From: Sciurus carolinensis
Lineage: Eukaryota > Chordata > Mammalia > Rodentia > Sciuridae
Direction: 5' to 3'
DNA length: 64,000 nucleotides
Assembly (NCBI RefSeq): GCF_902686445.1
Contig: NC_062232.1
Coordinates: 34,304,454 to 34,368,453, forward strand
Part shown: positions 32,591 through 44,207 of the stretch, one piece after another
Layout of the letters: each line of letters opens with the position of its first letter
Numbering within the stretch: the first letter of the stretch is position 1
Position numbers and translations under genes: made by a program
Notes under the pieces: generated by a model
Told to the model about the DNA's origin: nothing
The model's input: the letters and a program-made list of their open reading frames with translations, nothing else
Database searches by the model: none

Positions 32591-33569
32591 AGTCCAGGGG
32601 AGGAGATCTGGAGCTTGTGAGACAGCTTTGCCCCACAATCTGGATCAAAGGATCCAGATTCCTCATATCTAATAACTCTGTTGTGTGTAGTTTCTATTCT
32701 CACAGTCATCTCATAATCCAAGAGAGCTGCCAGAGCACCAGCCAACACATCCATATTCTAGACACAGGGAAGAAGGGAGCAAAGAAGGTATGTCATCTTC
32801 TATCAGGAATATTTCTGTAAGTTGCACACAGTCCTCTGCTCAAATCTCATTGCCCAAACCTTAGTCACATAAACCAAAGCAAACTGCAGGAGAGGTTGGG
32901 AAATATCATTTTTTATTCTATTTGGTCTTGTGCCCAGTTAAAGGGGAAAGATTTATACACTGAAGAGAAACCAGAATGTGTACCCAGCTAAAAAAACAGG
33001 ATTCTATTACTATAGGAAAATGGAAATTATAGGAAAAATAGAGTCTGCCAACTTAATTGGCACACTAGGAAAATAGAGGACTGTTCTGTAACTTCCATCA
33101 GCAACCCACAGGAAGGTCGTACCATCTGCCAACAGACTTTGGTCAAAGCAAGAAAAATATGCACACATCTGGCCTAAAAGTTGTCTCTCCTGCCGTAGGG
33201 GAAATTTAGCCTTAGCCAACTCTGGTTGGGATCTTGGATGTGCTGATTGAATCCAGCCATGCCCCAGGCCCTGGGGAACCTTTCTGGGTCTTGGCAAGAG
33301 TGTGGGCAAAGGCGAGGGACTGGTCCTTGCCCACCCTTAGGGCTGTCTGCTTGGAAGGGGGTTCCCGCAGCTTACCTTCCACCTGGTCCCCTTGCTGCAG
33401 CTGCTCCCCTGGAAGTCTCCCCAGGATCTAGAAGGGTAGGCCTACTTCCCCTATTCCTGTGGCCACTTCTGGTACCCTACGGGGGACACCAAGCCGTTTC
33501 TGAAAACACACAGGAGAGGGGAGTTGGGCTTTCTTTCTAGGACTTGGTGGGTCAACATCTACATCAAAT
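32591..33569. other. intergenic single-copy-looking DNA
   Basis: No repeat or gene is recognised. Paired frames at 33234-33540 overlap in two phases and have no family signature. Confidence 0.4.
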
Positions 33570-33712
33570 CAAGTGACCTTGAAAAAAATGATTTACCGTC
33601 TTCAGGCCTCAGTTTCCGCATCTGTAAAGTGGACGTAAAGAGTTGCTTTGAGAACTAAGTAATGGAACCGTGTCCAGCATGCAGTAGATACTGCTTAGCA
33701 AATGTGGGTTCC
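33570..33712 (+). mobile_element. MIR
   Basis: 'ggcctcagtttccgcatctg' and 'gcagtagatactgcttagca' match the MIR core and 3' part. Confidence 0.75.
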
Positions 33713-34020
33713 CCCTCCCTGCTCCTATAGCCACCCTCCCATGGTACAAAGGCCAGATGCATTTTCTCAAGGCAGACCTGGGAAATTCCTGTGATGACAA
33801 GGGGGACTTTTCCACGGGGTCACTGGGTCATAGCCGATTCTTCCTTTGCCCATGGGAACGTGCGAGAAAGACACAATGAGCCTGATTCTGAACAAAGTCA
33901 GTTGTGAAAGGCGGTGAAAGGCTGAGGGACTGTCCCAGATTAAAGAGGCATGACAACTGAGGGCAGAGGGTGACTCTGGGTTGGAGGGAGGCTTGTCATA
34001 AAGGACGGTCTCAGGGCAGT
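33713..34020. other. intergenic sequence, nothing recognised
   Basis: About 300 bases, purine-rich, with no gene. Confidence 0.4.
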
Positions 34021-34450
34021 CGGTGCAACTTGAAAATGGAGTGTGAATTAGATACGAGTATTGAGAAAAAATAGAAGAAAGATCAGAGGAGCAGACAAAG
34101 GGGATCAGGGGACAGAGGCGGGGTGGGCTGGGGAGCTCGCTGGCCTGCTCACAGATGTGAACACACCACAGCGAACCTCACCATGGCGTACACGTCTACA
34201 AGACACTAACTGAAAGACCCGTGAGTGAACAGCAGAGAGATCAGTAGAGTAGAGGGAAGGGAATGCGGGGAGGGATTCGGGCAGGGGAAGGGGAAGCACT
34301 AGGGACGGCATTAGAGGAAATTACAGTCCATGCTTTTATAATTGTGTCAAAATGAATCCTAATGTTATGCATAACTAAAAAAGAGCCAACAACAAAAAAA
34401 AAAAAAAAAAGAAAAAGAAAAAGAAAAAAAAATAAAGGAAAAAAAGATAC
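34021..34450 (+). mobile_element. probable sciurid-type L1 3' UTR
   Basis: A GA-rich tract and the block 'ccatgcttttataattgtgt' to 'atcctaatgttatgcataac', ending in a long A/AAAG tail, follow the layout of the L1 3' end at 37730-37965. They are too diverged for a firm call. Confidence 0.45.
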
Positions 34451-34455
34451 GGGGA

Positions 34456-34668
34456 GGGCCGGGCGCGGTGGTGCACACCTGTAATCCCAGCATCTGGGGA
34501 GGCTGAGGCAGGAGGATCAAGAGTTCAAAGCCAGCCTCAGCAAAAGCGAGGCCCTAAGCAACTCAGTGAGACCCTGTCTCTAAATAAAATATAAAAAGGG
34601 CTGGGGGTGTGGCTCAGTGGTTGAGTGCCCCTGAGTTTAATCCCTGGTACCAAAATAAAAAAAGATTT
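34456..34668 (+). mobile_element. B1-ID composite SINE, well preserved
   Basis: 'ggccgggcgcggtggtgcac' to 'gggtgtggctcagtggttga'. It keeps CpG sites in its first 20 bases, which suggests a fairly young copy. Confidence 0.93.
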
Positions 34669-36148
34669 GGGAGGCTACTGTGGGAAAGTGCCTGGGTTCA
34701 TCTGGCAGAATTAAGTATATTGAGTATATCGAGTTGAGGGGGTGGAGACAAACCTAGAAAGTCAGGTATGATCTGGAGAAGGCAGCGGGAGTCACAGAAG
34801 GCTCCTGGGTAGGGGACGATCACAGTTCAGCCATGGAATGAACGTCTCCCTTGTAGATGGAGACCAGTTTGGAAAAGAGTACATTTGACTCCAGGTAGAA
34901 GATTAGGAGTCACTGCACGAGTGCAGGGGAAGCAGTAAAAGGACCCGGATCAGGGCAACCAGACAGAGGACGGGAAAGGAGGGACCCAGATGGGTGCTGC
35001 ATGATCACCATCTCTCCAACATCTCCTTCCACAAGACAAACAACAACACGAAACAGAACATTGTGTTAATGTTGAATTTTTAGAATTTGACCATTGTATT
35101 GTGATTATGTCAGAGAATGTCCTATTTCCAGAACATACGGGCTGAGGGATTTAGGAAGAAATGGCCACAATATGGGCAGTTTATTGTCGACTGGTTCAAC
35201 AAAAATGAATCATGAGGATAACCAACCATGGATTATATTTACATACTTAATAAGTGAACCAGAAGGCGTCTCTGGGGCTCGTTGTAATAGTTGCACGACT
35301 TTTCTGTGGGTTTTAGAATTTTTCCAAAGTAAGTTGAAATAGAAATAATGAATACAATTTAAAAATAGTAAATTTCTGGTGCTGAGGATTGAACCCAGGG
35401 CCTCGCGCATGGGCTATGCCACTGAGCTACAGCCCTCCCCAGCCCGCCACCAATTTTAAAGGCCTGACTTTCCTTAAGGTAGTTCACACCATGGGCGTGC
35501 TTTCTGGTAGGGGGTTTGCAAAGTTTCAGTAGTTCAGGTCAGTGCAGGATATCAGCTTCTGTCCAGGTAACTGTCACCTTGGAAGGAGACGGCAGAGATG
35601 CTGAAGATGAGGGGCTGGGGAGGAGGGGCAGTTTGGTTCCTGAGCCCCCCAAGAAGGGTGGGGAGAGCCTGAGAGGCTGGCCCTGGGTAAGACGGGAGGA
35701 TTTGGGGGATTAGAGGAGCAGGAACCCACGGAGCTTCCCCTCCGGAACTTGGGTTGTCCCTGTCGCTGACAACCACTTTCAATTTTTCCAAGTTCCAGTT
35801 CATACATTAGCTGCCCACCTAATGATTCTTTGCAGGTCAAGTTCAAGGCCACAGACAAATCCAGGGCAGTGACAAGAAGGAAATCTCTCATCAGCGTCAT
35901 TTATTCTTTACTCAGTAAACATTTGTGAAGAGTTTATACCATGATGGACACTGAGCTGGGTGGCCGGGGACTTAAAAAGGAGACACAGGGGCTTAGTATG
36001 GGAGATGTGGCGGAAGTCAGCGAGGGCAGGAGGGGTCCGCGCCTCAGGGTATCAGAGAAGGCCTCTCTAGAGGAAATGGTGCTTGAGCCGGGGTCTGGTG
36101 TGAGGAGGGTTCCCAGCTGGGCCAGCTGAGGGAACAGCAGAAGTTATG
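34669..36148. other. intergenic DNA with one ID SINE
   Basis: A minus-strand ID copy lies at 35376-35446 ('gtgctgaggattgaacccag' to 'actgagctacagccctcccc'). The rest shows no gene. Frames near 35516-35900 overlap on both strands and are judged chance. Confidence 0.45.
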
Positions 36149-36440
36149 CCGGTCGGCTCTCTATTACTGTAACACAGGCCTGAGATAAACCAGCGGCTAA
36201 GGAGGAAGGGTTTATATTGACTCACAGTTTCAGAGGTTTTAGTTCATAGTTGCTTGGCCCTGTTGCCTTTGGGCCTGTGGCAAGGCAGCACATCATGGCA
36301 GGAGTGTGTGGTGGAGGAGGCCTGTTCACCTTGTGGCATCTGGGAAGCAAAGAGAGAGAGACAGGCAGGGGCTGGGATCCATAACCCCTTCAAGGGCATA
36401 ACTATCAGTGACATAACTTCTTCCCACTAAGCCCCGCCTT
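36149..36440 (-). mobile_element. MaLR LTR, 5' part missing
   Basis: 'ggtcggctctctattactgt', 'ctcacagtttcagaggtttt' and 'ttgggcctgtggcaaggcag', running to 'actaagccccgcctttc', where a SINE begins. Confidence 0.75.
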
Positions 36441-36775
36441 TCTTTTTTTGGTACCAGGGATTGAATTCAGGGGCACTTAACCCCTAAGCCACATCCCCAG
36501 CCTTATTTTGTGTTTTATTTAGAGACAGGGTCTCGCTGAGTTGCTTAGGGCCTTACTGTTGTTGAGACTGGTTCAAACTCGAGATCCTTCTGTTTCAGCC
36601 TCCTGAGCCACTGGGATTATGGGTGCGCACCACCACATTTGGTTCTTTTATTATTATTATTATTTAAATTTTGAGGCAGAGTCTTGCTAAGTTGCTGTGG
36701 CTGGCCTTGAACTTGTGATCCTCCTGTTTCAGCCCCTGAGTCGCTGGTATTACAGATGTGAGCCACCATGCCCAG
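36441..36775 (-). mobile_element. B1-ID composite SINE plus an adjoining B1 half
   Basis: 36441-36640 is a full copy ('ggtaccagggattgaattca' to 'gcgcaccaccacatttgg'). After a TTA-rich run, 36663-36775 repeats only the B1 part, ending 'accatgcccagc'. Confidence 0.87.
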
Positions 36776-37030
36776 CTATATTTTTTATTTTAAATAACAC
36801 ATTGTAATTGTACATATTTATGGAATATAGCATGAGATTCCAACACATGTGTATAATACATAATGATCAAATCAAGGTAATTGGCACATCTATAATCTCA
36901 GGCATTTATTATTATTTTTTTGTTGGTATCACTCAAAAATCTCTCTACTAGCTATTTTGAAATATCCAATTAATTGTTTTGAACCAGAGTTACTTTATCA
37001 TAGGATATTAGAAGTTAATCATCCTAGCCA
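36776..37030 (+). mobile_element. old L1M 3' UTR piece
   Basis: 'ttgtacatatttatggaata', 'atgatcaaatcaaggtaatt' and 'ctctactagctattttgaaa' occur in L1M order. Confidence 0.55.
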
Positions 37031-37261
37031 ACTGCTATATTATTTCTATACTTAAGCTAGCTTTAATGATTCCTGATTTAAAAACACAAATTTTCTAGTA
37101 CTACTCTGTCAAGAATGTTTATCAGGAATGTGTTTCAAATGTTATTAAGTAATTTTTTGGCCCTTACTGAGATATGGATTTTCATATGGAGTTTCTCCAG
37201 AATTATCTAGAAACTCAGTACCAGAAAAAGAGTAATAAAAGTGAATCCCCTTAAAATGGGA

Positions 37262-37462
37262 AGCAAAGACAGGCATGTCAGCACACACCTGTAAACCCCA
37301 GTTACTTGGGAGGCTGAGGCAGGAGGATTGCAAGGTTGAGGCCAGTCTCAATGACTTACTGAGACCCTGTCTCAAATTTTTTAATAAATAAATAAGGGCT
37401 GGGGATATAATTCAGTGGAAAAGCATTCCTGGGTTCAAGGTCCAGTACTGAAAAAAATAAAA
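37262..37462 (+). mobile_element. B1-ID composite SINE
   Basis: 'agacaggcatgtcagcacac' to 'gggttcaaggtccagtactg', with a tail of AAAAT repeats. Confidence 0.87.
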
Positions 37463-37489
37463 ATAAAAATAAAAGTTAGGAAATATATA

Positions 37490-37965
37490 GTATAGTTGAT
37501 CATAAGAATGATCATAAGCCCATTCAACAGATGAATGGATGAAGAAAATGTAGTATGTATACACATAGAATGTTGCTCAGCCTTAAAGAAGAATGAAATT
37601 ATGGCATTTGCTGGCAAATTGAGCTGGAGGCTATCATGCTAAGTGAAATAAGTCAATCCCAAAACCGAGACTGAATGTTTCTCTGATATGTGGATGCTGA
37701 CTCACAATAAGGGGGGTAAAGAATAGAAGCTCATTGGATTAGCCAAAGGGGAATGAAGGGAAGGGAGGGGGATGGGAATAGGAAAGACAGTAGAATGAAT
37801 GGGACATCACTTTCCTATGTTCATATATAAATACACCACAGTGAAACTCCACGTCATGCACAACCACAAGAATGGGAAGTTATACTCCATGTATGTAGGA
37901 TATGTCAAAACACACTCTACTGTCACGCATATCTAAAAAGAATAACCAAAAAATGGCATGATTGC
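37490..37965 (+). mobile_element. L1 ORF2 end and 3' UTR
   Basis: 'gaatgttgctcagccttaaa', 'atcatgctaagtgaaataag' and 'tatgtggatgctgactcaca' are the end of ORF2. A purine-rich 3' UTR then ends 'cacactctactgtcacgcat'. It lies in inverted orientation to the L1 at 38057. Confidence 0.8.
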
Positions 37966-38056
37966 AAGCACACTAATACTTAAAAAAGAAATGAATTAAA
38001 CTTTTTAATGTATTTTTGAACAAAATTATAGGATGGCATGATATTATACCTTTAAC

Positions 38057-38644
38057 TTTATGGTTGACTTTTTTATTTTTTATTTTTTATTTTTATTGTA
38101 AACAAATGGGGTACAACTTGTTTCTCTGTACATGAAGTAGAGGCATACCATTTGTGTAATCATACATTTACATAGGGTAATGGTGTTTGGTTCATTCTGT
38201 TATTTTTTCTTCCCCCCACCCCTCCCACCCCTCTTATCCTTCTATACAGTCCCTCCTTCCTCCATTCTTGTCACCCTTCCATGCCCCATTATGTGTCATC
38301 ATCTGCTTATCAGTGAGATCATTTGTCCTTTGGTTTTTTGAGATTGGCTTATCTCACTTAGCATGATATTCTCCAGTTTCATCCATTTGCCTGCAAATGC
38401 CATAATTTTATCATTCTTTATGGCTGAGTAATATTCCATTGTATATATAAGCCACAGTTTCTTTATCCATTCATCAATTGAAGGACATCTAGGTTGGTTC
38501 CACAATCTGGCTATGGTGAATTGAGCAGCAATGAACATTGATGTGGCTGTATCTCTGTAGTATGCTGATTTTAAGTCCTTTGGGTATAGGCCAAGGAGTG
38601 GGATAGCTGGGTCAAATGGTGGTTGCATTTATGGTTGACTTTTT
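38057..38644 (-). mobile_element. short 5'-truncated L1 with 17-bp target duplication
   Basis: Both ends carry the same 17 bases, TTTATGGTTGACTTTTT (38057-38073 and 38628-38644), the direct repeat made by L1 insertion. Between them, on the minus strand, 38628-38299 is an open frame matching the last ~109 residues of L1 ORF2 (PFDPAIPLLGLYPKD, ARLWNQPRCPS, YTMEYYSAIKND). A 3' UTR and A-rich tail follow (T-rich on the plus strand at 38071). The insert is about 550 bases. The open frame and perfect duplication mark it as one of the younger insertions here. It is far too short to move on its own. Confidence 0.95.
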
Positions 38645-39630
38645 GCAGTAGAAAGAGAGTCATTTCAGAAAGAAAGTTCTGGAGCTTCATTGATTCTCCC
38701 AAGGGTACGCAGGCTCTTGAGATGTTCCTGTCATTACCATTGTTGATTTATTCTTGTATTGTTACCTGGCACCACTACCAGATCCTCATCAGTCAAGGGC
38801 TCCTCAGTATGTTTCAGCATCATTTCCATTGACAGCATGAAGTCTGAATCTTTTTGGGCCATTTGCAATTTCCCTTCGTCACCAATGTGCATAGTACTGT
38901 TCAGCACTGTTTAGGGAGGTGTTACCACATCAATCAAGAACTCCACAAAGACGTTGAGGCAAAAGGGGCAGGGGAGGAACATTTAAATGTTATAAATGAT
39001 GAGCACATTAGTAAGTACTTGCAGGAACCCTGTCTACTTGATACTGTCTACTTGGAAAATAAGGGTGTCCGTATTATATCTTTCTGTGTTTTCCAATGAT
39101 GGGTTTTTTTCCTTTACCTTATCCCAGAACAAATTCTTGGAAGATTATTTGTATCACTGCTTTGAATAATTTGTGTACATTCCCATCTTTCTGCCCCTCT
39201 CTCAAGATTGAAAGACCTCAACAAGAATGTCCCATTGGTAGGGCCTGGGTCACACCCCTACCTGCAGAGAGGGAGGGAAAGAACATTGACTTTCCTTTGG
39301 CAAGCTCCATGGGAAGCTCCACGTCCCCACCTATCTTGAAATATTCCCCCAAGTGGGGTGTTCAGATGCTTGACCCCCACATTCAGGGGAAGGGTGGGGG
39401 AAGCAGATTCTTTTCTCAACAGCTTAAACCCACACTCATTATCTCCCTCTTGTTTCCACCCTGAACCTGTTTCTCCTTGTCTCTTCTGTCTTTCCTTTCA
39501 TAGTGAATGCCTCTGTCCCCCGTCATGGCCACACTAAGGAATTTGGGGAAGTGGAAAACTGGAAACTGTGCCATGAGTGACTGAGCACTGCTTCTGATGT
39601 GACAAAGTTCGACTTGTATTTAAAATAAAT
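38645..39630. other. intergenic single-copy-looking DNA
   Basis: About 1 kb with no repeat. The frame 39096-39464 plus shows no domain. Confidence 0.4.
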
Positions 39631-39633
39631 GTC

Positions 39634-39850
39634 TAACCAGGCGCAGTGGTGCACGCCTGTAATCCCAGCAGTTCTGGAGGCTGAGGCAGGAGGATGGAGC
39701 GTTCAAAGCCAGCCTCAGCAACTTAGGAGGCCCTAAGCAACTCAGTGAGACCCTGTCTCTAAATAAAATACAAAATAGGGCTGGGGATGTGGCTCAGTGG
39801 TTGAGTGGCCTTGAGTTCAATCCTGGGTACAAAAATAAATAAGTAAATAA
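39634..39850 (+). mobile_element. B1-ID composite SINE, well preserved
   Basis: 'accaggcgcagtggtgcacg' to 'gggatgtggctcagtggttg', with an AAAT-rich tail. Confidence 0.92.
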
Positions 39851-39904
39851 ATAATAAAATAAAATAAATGCCCAATCCTGGCTGCCTTTCTCAAATTAAA
39901 AAGG

Positions 39905-39990
39905 GGGTGGGGGGTGGTCTGGGAATGAAGTTCAATGGTAGAGTGTCCTTGGATTCAATCTCCAGTACTGATAAACAAACAAACAAGTAT
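39905..39990 (+). mobile_element. ID-type right part
   Basis: 'gtctgggaatgaagttcaat' to 'ggattcaatctccagtactg', with an AAAC tail and no B1 part. Confidence 0.7.
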
Positions 39991-40424
39991 GTAGGCTGTC
40001 CAAGCAACATAAAACCATGAGCATTCACTATAAGTATATCTGCAACTTTTTTAAAAAAAGTTTCAAATGATTTTGAGGTTGATTTTTTAGAATTAAAAAA
40101 TGTATTAGTGTAGCTCAAAGAATCCTGAGGTAGACCAGATATTCTATAGTGAAGGAAAAAACCCCTCAAAACTGTCTTGTGGGGTCCCTCCAGAGACACT
40201 CATGACCACAGCTGCTGATCATAAAGTCTGTTAGACATTCACTTCGTCATGTTGCTTTCTTGAGTCCAGGTGCCCCACAGGTCACCTGCGTTTGCAACTG
40301 CAAGATAAATAGAGCCTATGGCTTCTACTTTGGGGAGATTTACTTATAATATAGGAAACTCCAAATTTTGGAGGTTGTCAAAAGATTCCAGGTGCATCCA
40401 CTCCCCCTGCCCCCCCTGTCCCCC
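39991..40424. other. intergenic sequence, nothing recognised
   Basis: About 430 bases without gene or clear repeat. Confidence 0.4.
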
Positions 40425-40620
40425 TCTAGTGCTAAAGATTGAACCCAGAGCCTCATGCATCCGTTTTTAATGTTTTTCTAAAATTTTGAGACAGGGTCTT
40501 GCTAAGTTGCTTAGGGCCTCCCTAAGTTGCCGAGGCTGGCTTCCAACTTGAGATCCTCTTACCTCAGCCTCCCAAGTTGAATCGCTGGGATTACCAGCAT
40601 GCATCACCGCACCCAGCTCC
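40425..40620 (-). mobile_element. B1-ID composite SINE
   Basis: 'gtgctaaagattgaacccag' to 'catcaccgcacccagctcc'. Most of the ID part after 'gcctcatgcat' is missing. Confidence 0.85.
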
Positions 40621-41575
40621 ATGTGGACAATTCTTGAATAGTCTGCGATTTCAGCACTGCCTTAAAGTCCCATCTTTGTCAGATTCAATTTTTCATAGGC
40701 TTGTGCATCTGTTCGTGGCATGTCTATTGTGTTCCTTGGGCTATTCTTCCTGTCCCTGCACACTGCCTGTATTACTTCACTTAAGCTATTACATTTTGTT
40801 TTCGGGCTGGGAAACTCTCCCCCTAAGACATTCATTCTTTTCCACCTGATACAACTATGTCACTGTGGTTTGTTTAGATGACCTGCGTAGCTTGGTTCAC
40901 TGATGCTGACAGCTTAAGTCCTCAAGCACTGTGACAGCCATCAGGAAGAATGAATAGGCAGTTGTCCTGCTCCCTGCTACGGTCCTGTCACATGGCCATA
41001 TGTGAAATGTTCAGGTTTTGCTCTGGTCGATTCTTGTTAAAGACTGTAAAGAGATTTCATCTACCTTAACTTCACTTGAGCAATAGCTACAAAACCACTA
41101 TTTCCATTGTTTTAAGCTGTTATATTTTTCCAAAGTCCTCTTTATTTCACTACAATGGTCTAGTGCGACCAGGAGCATATACATATGCACATATATGTGA
41201 ATATGTCTCATATGTATACACATGTGCATAGACGTACGTATGTTGTATGGATACACAGACACACACATGATTATATATATGGAGAGGGAAGAAGAGGAAT
41301 AAAAGGGAATTCAGGAAGAAGAGGCCAAGTTCATTACCAGAAGTTTCATGCTTTCCTCACTCAATATCCCCCGTGTTTTTCCCATGAGAAAACTGAGCTT
41401 GGTAGATTGAGCAAGTTGCCTCAGATACCCGGATGCAAGAGGCAGCACTAGGGTCACCATGGCCTGGACTCACTCTGCTGCTTCCCCGTGTCACCCAGCT
41501 GTGAGGGTGGGAAGGCAAAAGGCTGGCTGGCACAGGGTGAGAAGACAGTCATAGGATTGTCCCTGCAATGTGTCC
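40621..41575. other. intergenic sequence with a MIR remnant
   Basis: 41382-41455 ('cccatgagaaaactgagctt', 'gagcaagttgcctcagatac') looks like a minus-strand MIR core. An imperfect TATG/CACA-rich tract lies at 41175-41290. No gene is seen. Confidence 0.45.
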
Positions 41576-41589
41576 TCAACAGTCAACTG

Positions 41590-41690
41590 AAGAAGGGAAG
41601 AAGGGAATAAATCTGAGCGACACTAAAAAAATGTGTTCTACTGTCACATATAACTAATTAGAACAAATAAAAAAATTTAAAAGAGTATAT
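41590..41690 (+). mobile_element. short L1 3' tail
   Basis: 'gtgttctactgtcacatata' and 'aattagaacaaataaaaaaa' resemble the last bases of the L1 3' UTR seen at 37905-37965. Confidence 0.4.
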
Positions 41691-41704
41691 TTATGATAGT
41701 ACAA

Positions 41705-41902
41705 ACAGGGCGTGGTGGCACAGGCTGATAATCCCAGCTACTCAGGAGGCTGAGGCAGAAGGATTGCAAGTTCGAGGCCAGCCTCAGCAACTTAACCAGA
41801 CCCTGTCTCAAAGAAAAAAATCAAAAGTCGGGGGGGATGGGATGGGTCTCAGTGGTAGAGGGTTGCTGGGTTCAATCCCCAGTGCAAAAAAAAAAAAAGA
41901 TA
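41705..41902 (+). mobile_element. B1-ID composite SINE
   Basis: 'agggcgtggtggcacaggct' to 'ggttcaatccccagtgcaaa'. Confidence 0.9.
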
Positions 41903-42174
41903 TTATAGCTAAAATTGTAAAATGAAGGAAAATTCATTATCTTCATTATTACAATAGCACCACCATTTGAGTTGACTTATTGACCATATTTATTTATTTA
42001 TTTAGGATTAAGAGCTGAGGAGGGAAGCTCACTAAGTCATGCAAAGCACTTGGTGCCTGGAACATCATAGTTACTCCTCAGTCATTGCTACTGACTACCA
42101 TTATCATTTTTAGATTTCTTTTTCTGAAAATTATTCAGTGAAATATCACTATTGTATTAAAAATATGAATTAAG

Positions 42175-42378
42175 CCAGGTTGGGCGGTACATGCCTGTAA
42201 TTCCATCTACTTAGGAGGCTGAGGCAGGAGGATCGCAAGTTTGAGACCAGCCTCACAATTTCACAAGACCCTGTCTCAAAATAAAAAAATAAAAAGGGCT
42301 GGGGATGTGGCTCAGTGGTGGAGCACTTGTCCATGCTTGAGGTCTTGGGTTCAATCTCCAGTCCCCCCACTCCCAGGA
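42175..42378 (+). mobile_element. B1-ID composite SINE
   Basis: 'ccaggttgggcggtacatgc' to 'cttgggttcaatctccagtc'. The right part is closer to the ID form ('ggagcacttgtccatgcttg') than in most composites. Confidence 0.9.
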
Positions 42379-42459
42379 ACTTTTATTTTTATGAATCTTG
42401 GGGTAGATGTAACCATATTACTTTCAGTACTGCGAGCAATGTTTAAAAATACATTTCCA

Positions 42460-42648
42460 GCTGGGCATGGTGGTGCATGCTTCTAATCCTAATAATTTGG
42501 GAGGCTGAGGCAGGAGGATGGCAAGTTCGAGGCCAACCTTAGCAATTTAGCAAGACACTGTCTCAAAATAAAAAATAAAAGAGCTTGGCATATCCCCAGC
42601 TTAGTGGAAAAGTGGAGAGCACCCCAGGTTTAATCCCCAGTACTGGGC
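42460..42648 (+). mobile_element. B1-ID composite SINE
   Basis: 'agctgggcatggtggtgcat' to 'ggtttaatccccagtactgg'. The ID part is rearranged near 'catatccccagcttagtgg'. Confidence 0.85.
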
Positions 42649-42727
42649 CCTGACCTCAAATCAGTCACAATATGAAAATACCAGTTTCCTTGATGCACAC
42701 ACACTAGCTTTGGGTATTATACATATA

Positions 42728-42860
42728 TTTAATTTTTTTTTTTTGGTACCAGGAATCGAACTCAGGGGCACTAAGCCACATCCACAGGTCTTTATATTTT
42801 TGAGACAGGGTCTCTCAAAGTTGTTGTGGCTGGCCGTGAGCTTGCAATCCAAACCCAGCA
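42728..42860 (-). mobile_element. truncated B1-ID composite SINE
   Basis: T-run, 'ggtaccaggaatcgaactca', a short 'taagccacatcca', and only the first part of the B1 complement. Confidence 0.8.
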
Positions 42861-42934
42861 TGGGTATTATATTTTTAAAGTCTGCTAATTAATAGGTCAA
42901 TATAATTCCTCAGGGTCTGGTTTTGGTTTTGGTT

Positions 42935-43000
42935 TGTTTTGTGTTGAGGGTCTTGTGCATACTAGGCAAGTGCTCTATCACTGAACCACATCCCTAGTTC
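42935..43000 (-). mobile_element. ID-type SINE
   Basis: 'gagggtcttgtgcatactag' to 'actgaaccacatccctagtt'. Confidence 0.75.
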
Positions 43001-43064
43001 ATGCTTCTGTTTTTACAAAAAGATTTAACTTACATTTTCTTGGTCATCGAGATACTTTTTATTC

Positions 43065-43275
43065 TTTGTTTTTTCTTTTGTACTGGAGATTGAACCCAGC
43101 AGTGCTCTACCACTGAGCCACATCCCTGGCCCTTTGTAATTTTATTTAGAGACAGGGTCTGTTTGATTTACTTAGAGCCTCACTAAGTTGCTGAGGCTGG
43201 CCTTGAACTTGCAATCCTCCTGCCTCAGCCTCCTGAGCTGCTGGGATTACAGGTGTGCACCACTGCACTGTTCAG
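43065..43275 (-). mobile_element. B1-ID composite SINE
   Basis: 'tgtactggagattgaaccca' to 'gtgcaccactgcactgttca'. Confidence 0.9.
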
Positions 43276-43512
43276 CTCATTGTCTGGTTTTTAACAGAAA
43301 ACATGTTTGTAGTCTGTTAAATGTTCATGTCCTTTGTCCATTTGTTGGGACATTTGCATTTTTAATCAGTTTACATAAGTTCATTATACAATAAATATAT
43401 CAACTCTTTGTATATGGTATTTGTTGCAAAATGTCTTCCACTCGTCAGTTTGAGATCTTTAACTTTTTCACATGAAAGTTCTATGGTTTTATGGAATCAA
43501 ATTCTTAAATTA

Positions 43513-43598
43513 GGTGCCAGACAATATAGCTCAGTGGTAGAGTGGTAGGTGTGAGGTCCTGGGTTCTAACCCAGCACCATAAAAAAAAAAGAGAGAGA
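43513..43598 (+). mobile_element. ID-type SINE
   Basis: 'caatatagctcagtggtaga' to 'gggttctaacccagcaccat', with an A tail. Confidence 0.85.
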
Positions 43599-43729
43599 AA
43601 TAAACAAGTAAATTAAACCTTTTAATTGCTTTGTGATGTCTTTCTCCTGTGTTGACTTTAAAAAGTTACCCTCTTCCACAGTTTTACTGACAACCTAATT
43701 CTATTTTCATTGCTGTAATTTTATTTTTA

Positions 43730-43856
43730 TATTTTGTGTTTTTGAGATGGGAGGGTCTTACGAAGTTGCTGAGGCTGGTTTCGAACTTGTGATCCTCCTG
43801 CCTCAGCCTCCCAAGTTGCTGGGATTAAAGGTGTGCACCGCTGCATCCAGCTCAGA
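43730..43856 (-). mobile_element. B1 part of a composite SINE
   Basis: 'gttgctgaggctggtttcga' to 'accgctgcatccagc'. Confidence 0.85.
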
Positions 43857-44207
43857 TTTTGTTAGTTTTGTTTTAATAAGTACTTGTTGCAATTGAGAAC
43901 GGCACCCTTGTACATTACATTTTCTAACTTTATCGCTAGGAGAGAAGAACACTTCTGATTCTGTGTGTTTTTTACCTGCTCTTTGTGGACTCCAATGTCT
44001 GTTCAATTGTTTACTTTGGAGTTTCAAGGTATACAGTATCATTAGTAAATGAGGGCAATTTGGCCTCATTTTTTCCAATGCTTTTACATTTTTGGGTAAT
44101 GTTTTAAAAGCAACAGTAAATAATCATGGGGGAGGAGATGTTAAGTAAATAATAGAATGATGTGCTTACTATGATACCTTCACTATATTAAAAAAAATAT
44201 GTGAGCC

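Noticed and set aside
38299..38628. 109-codon minus-strand open frame that could be mistaken for a gene
   Set aside because: The translation is the C-terminal end of L1 ORF2, and the locus has L1 target-site duplications. It is a transposon fragment, not a host gene.
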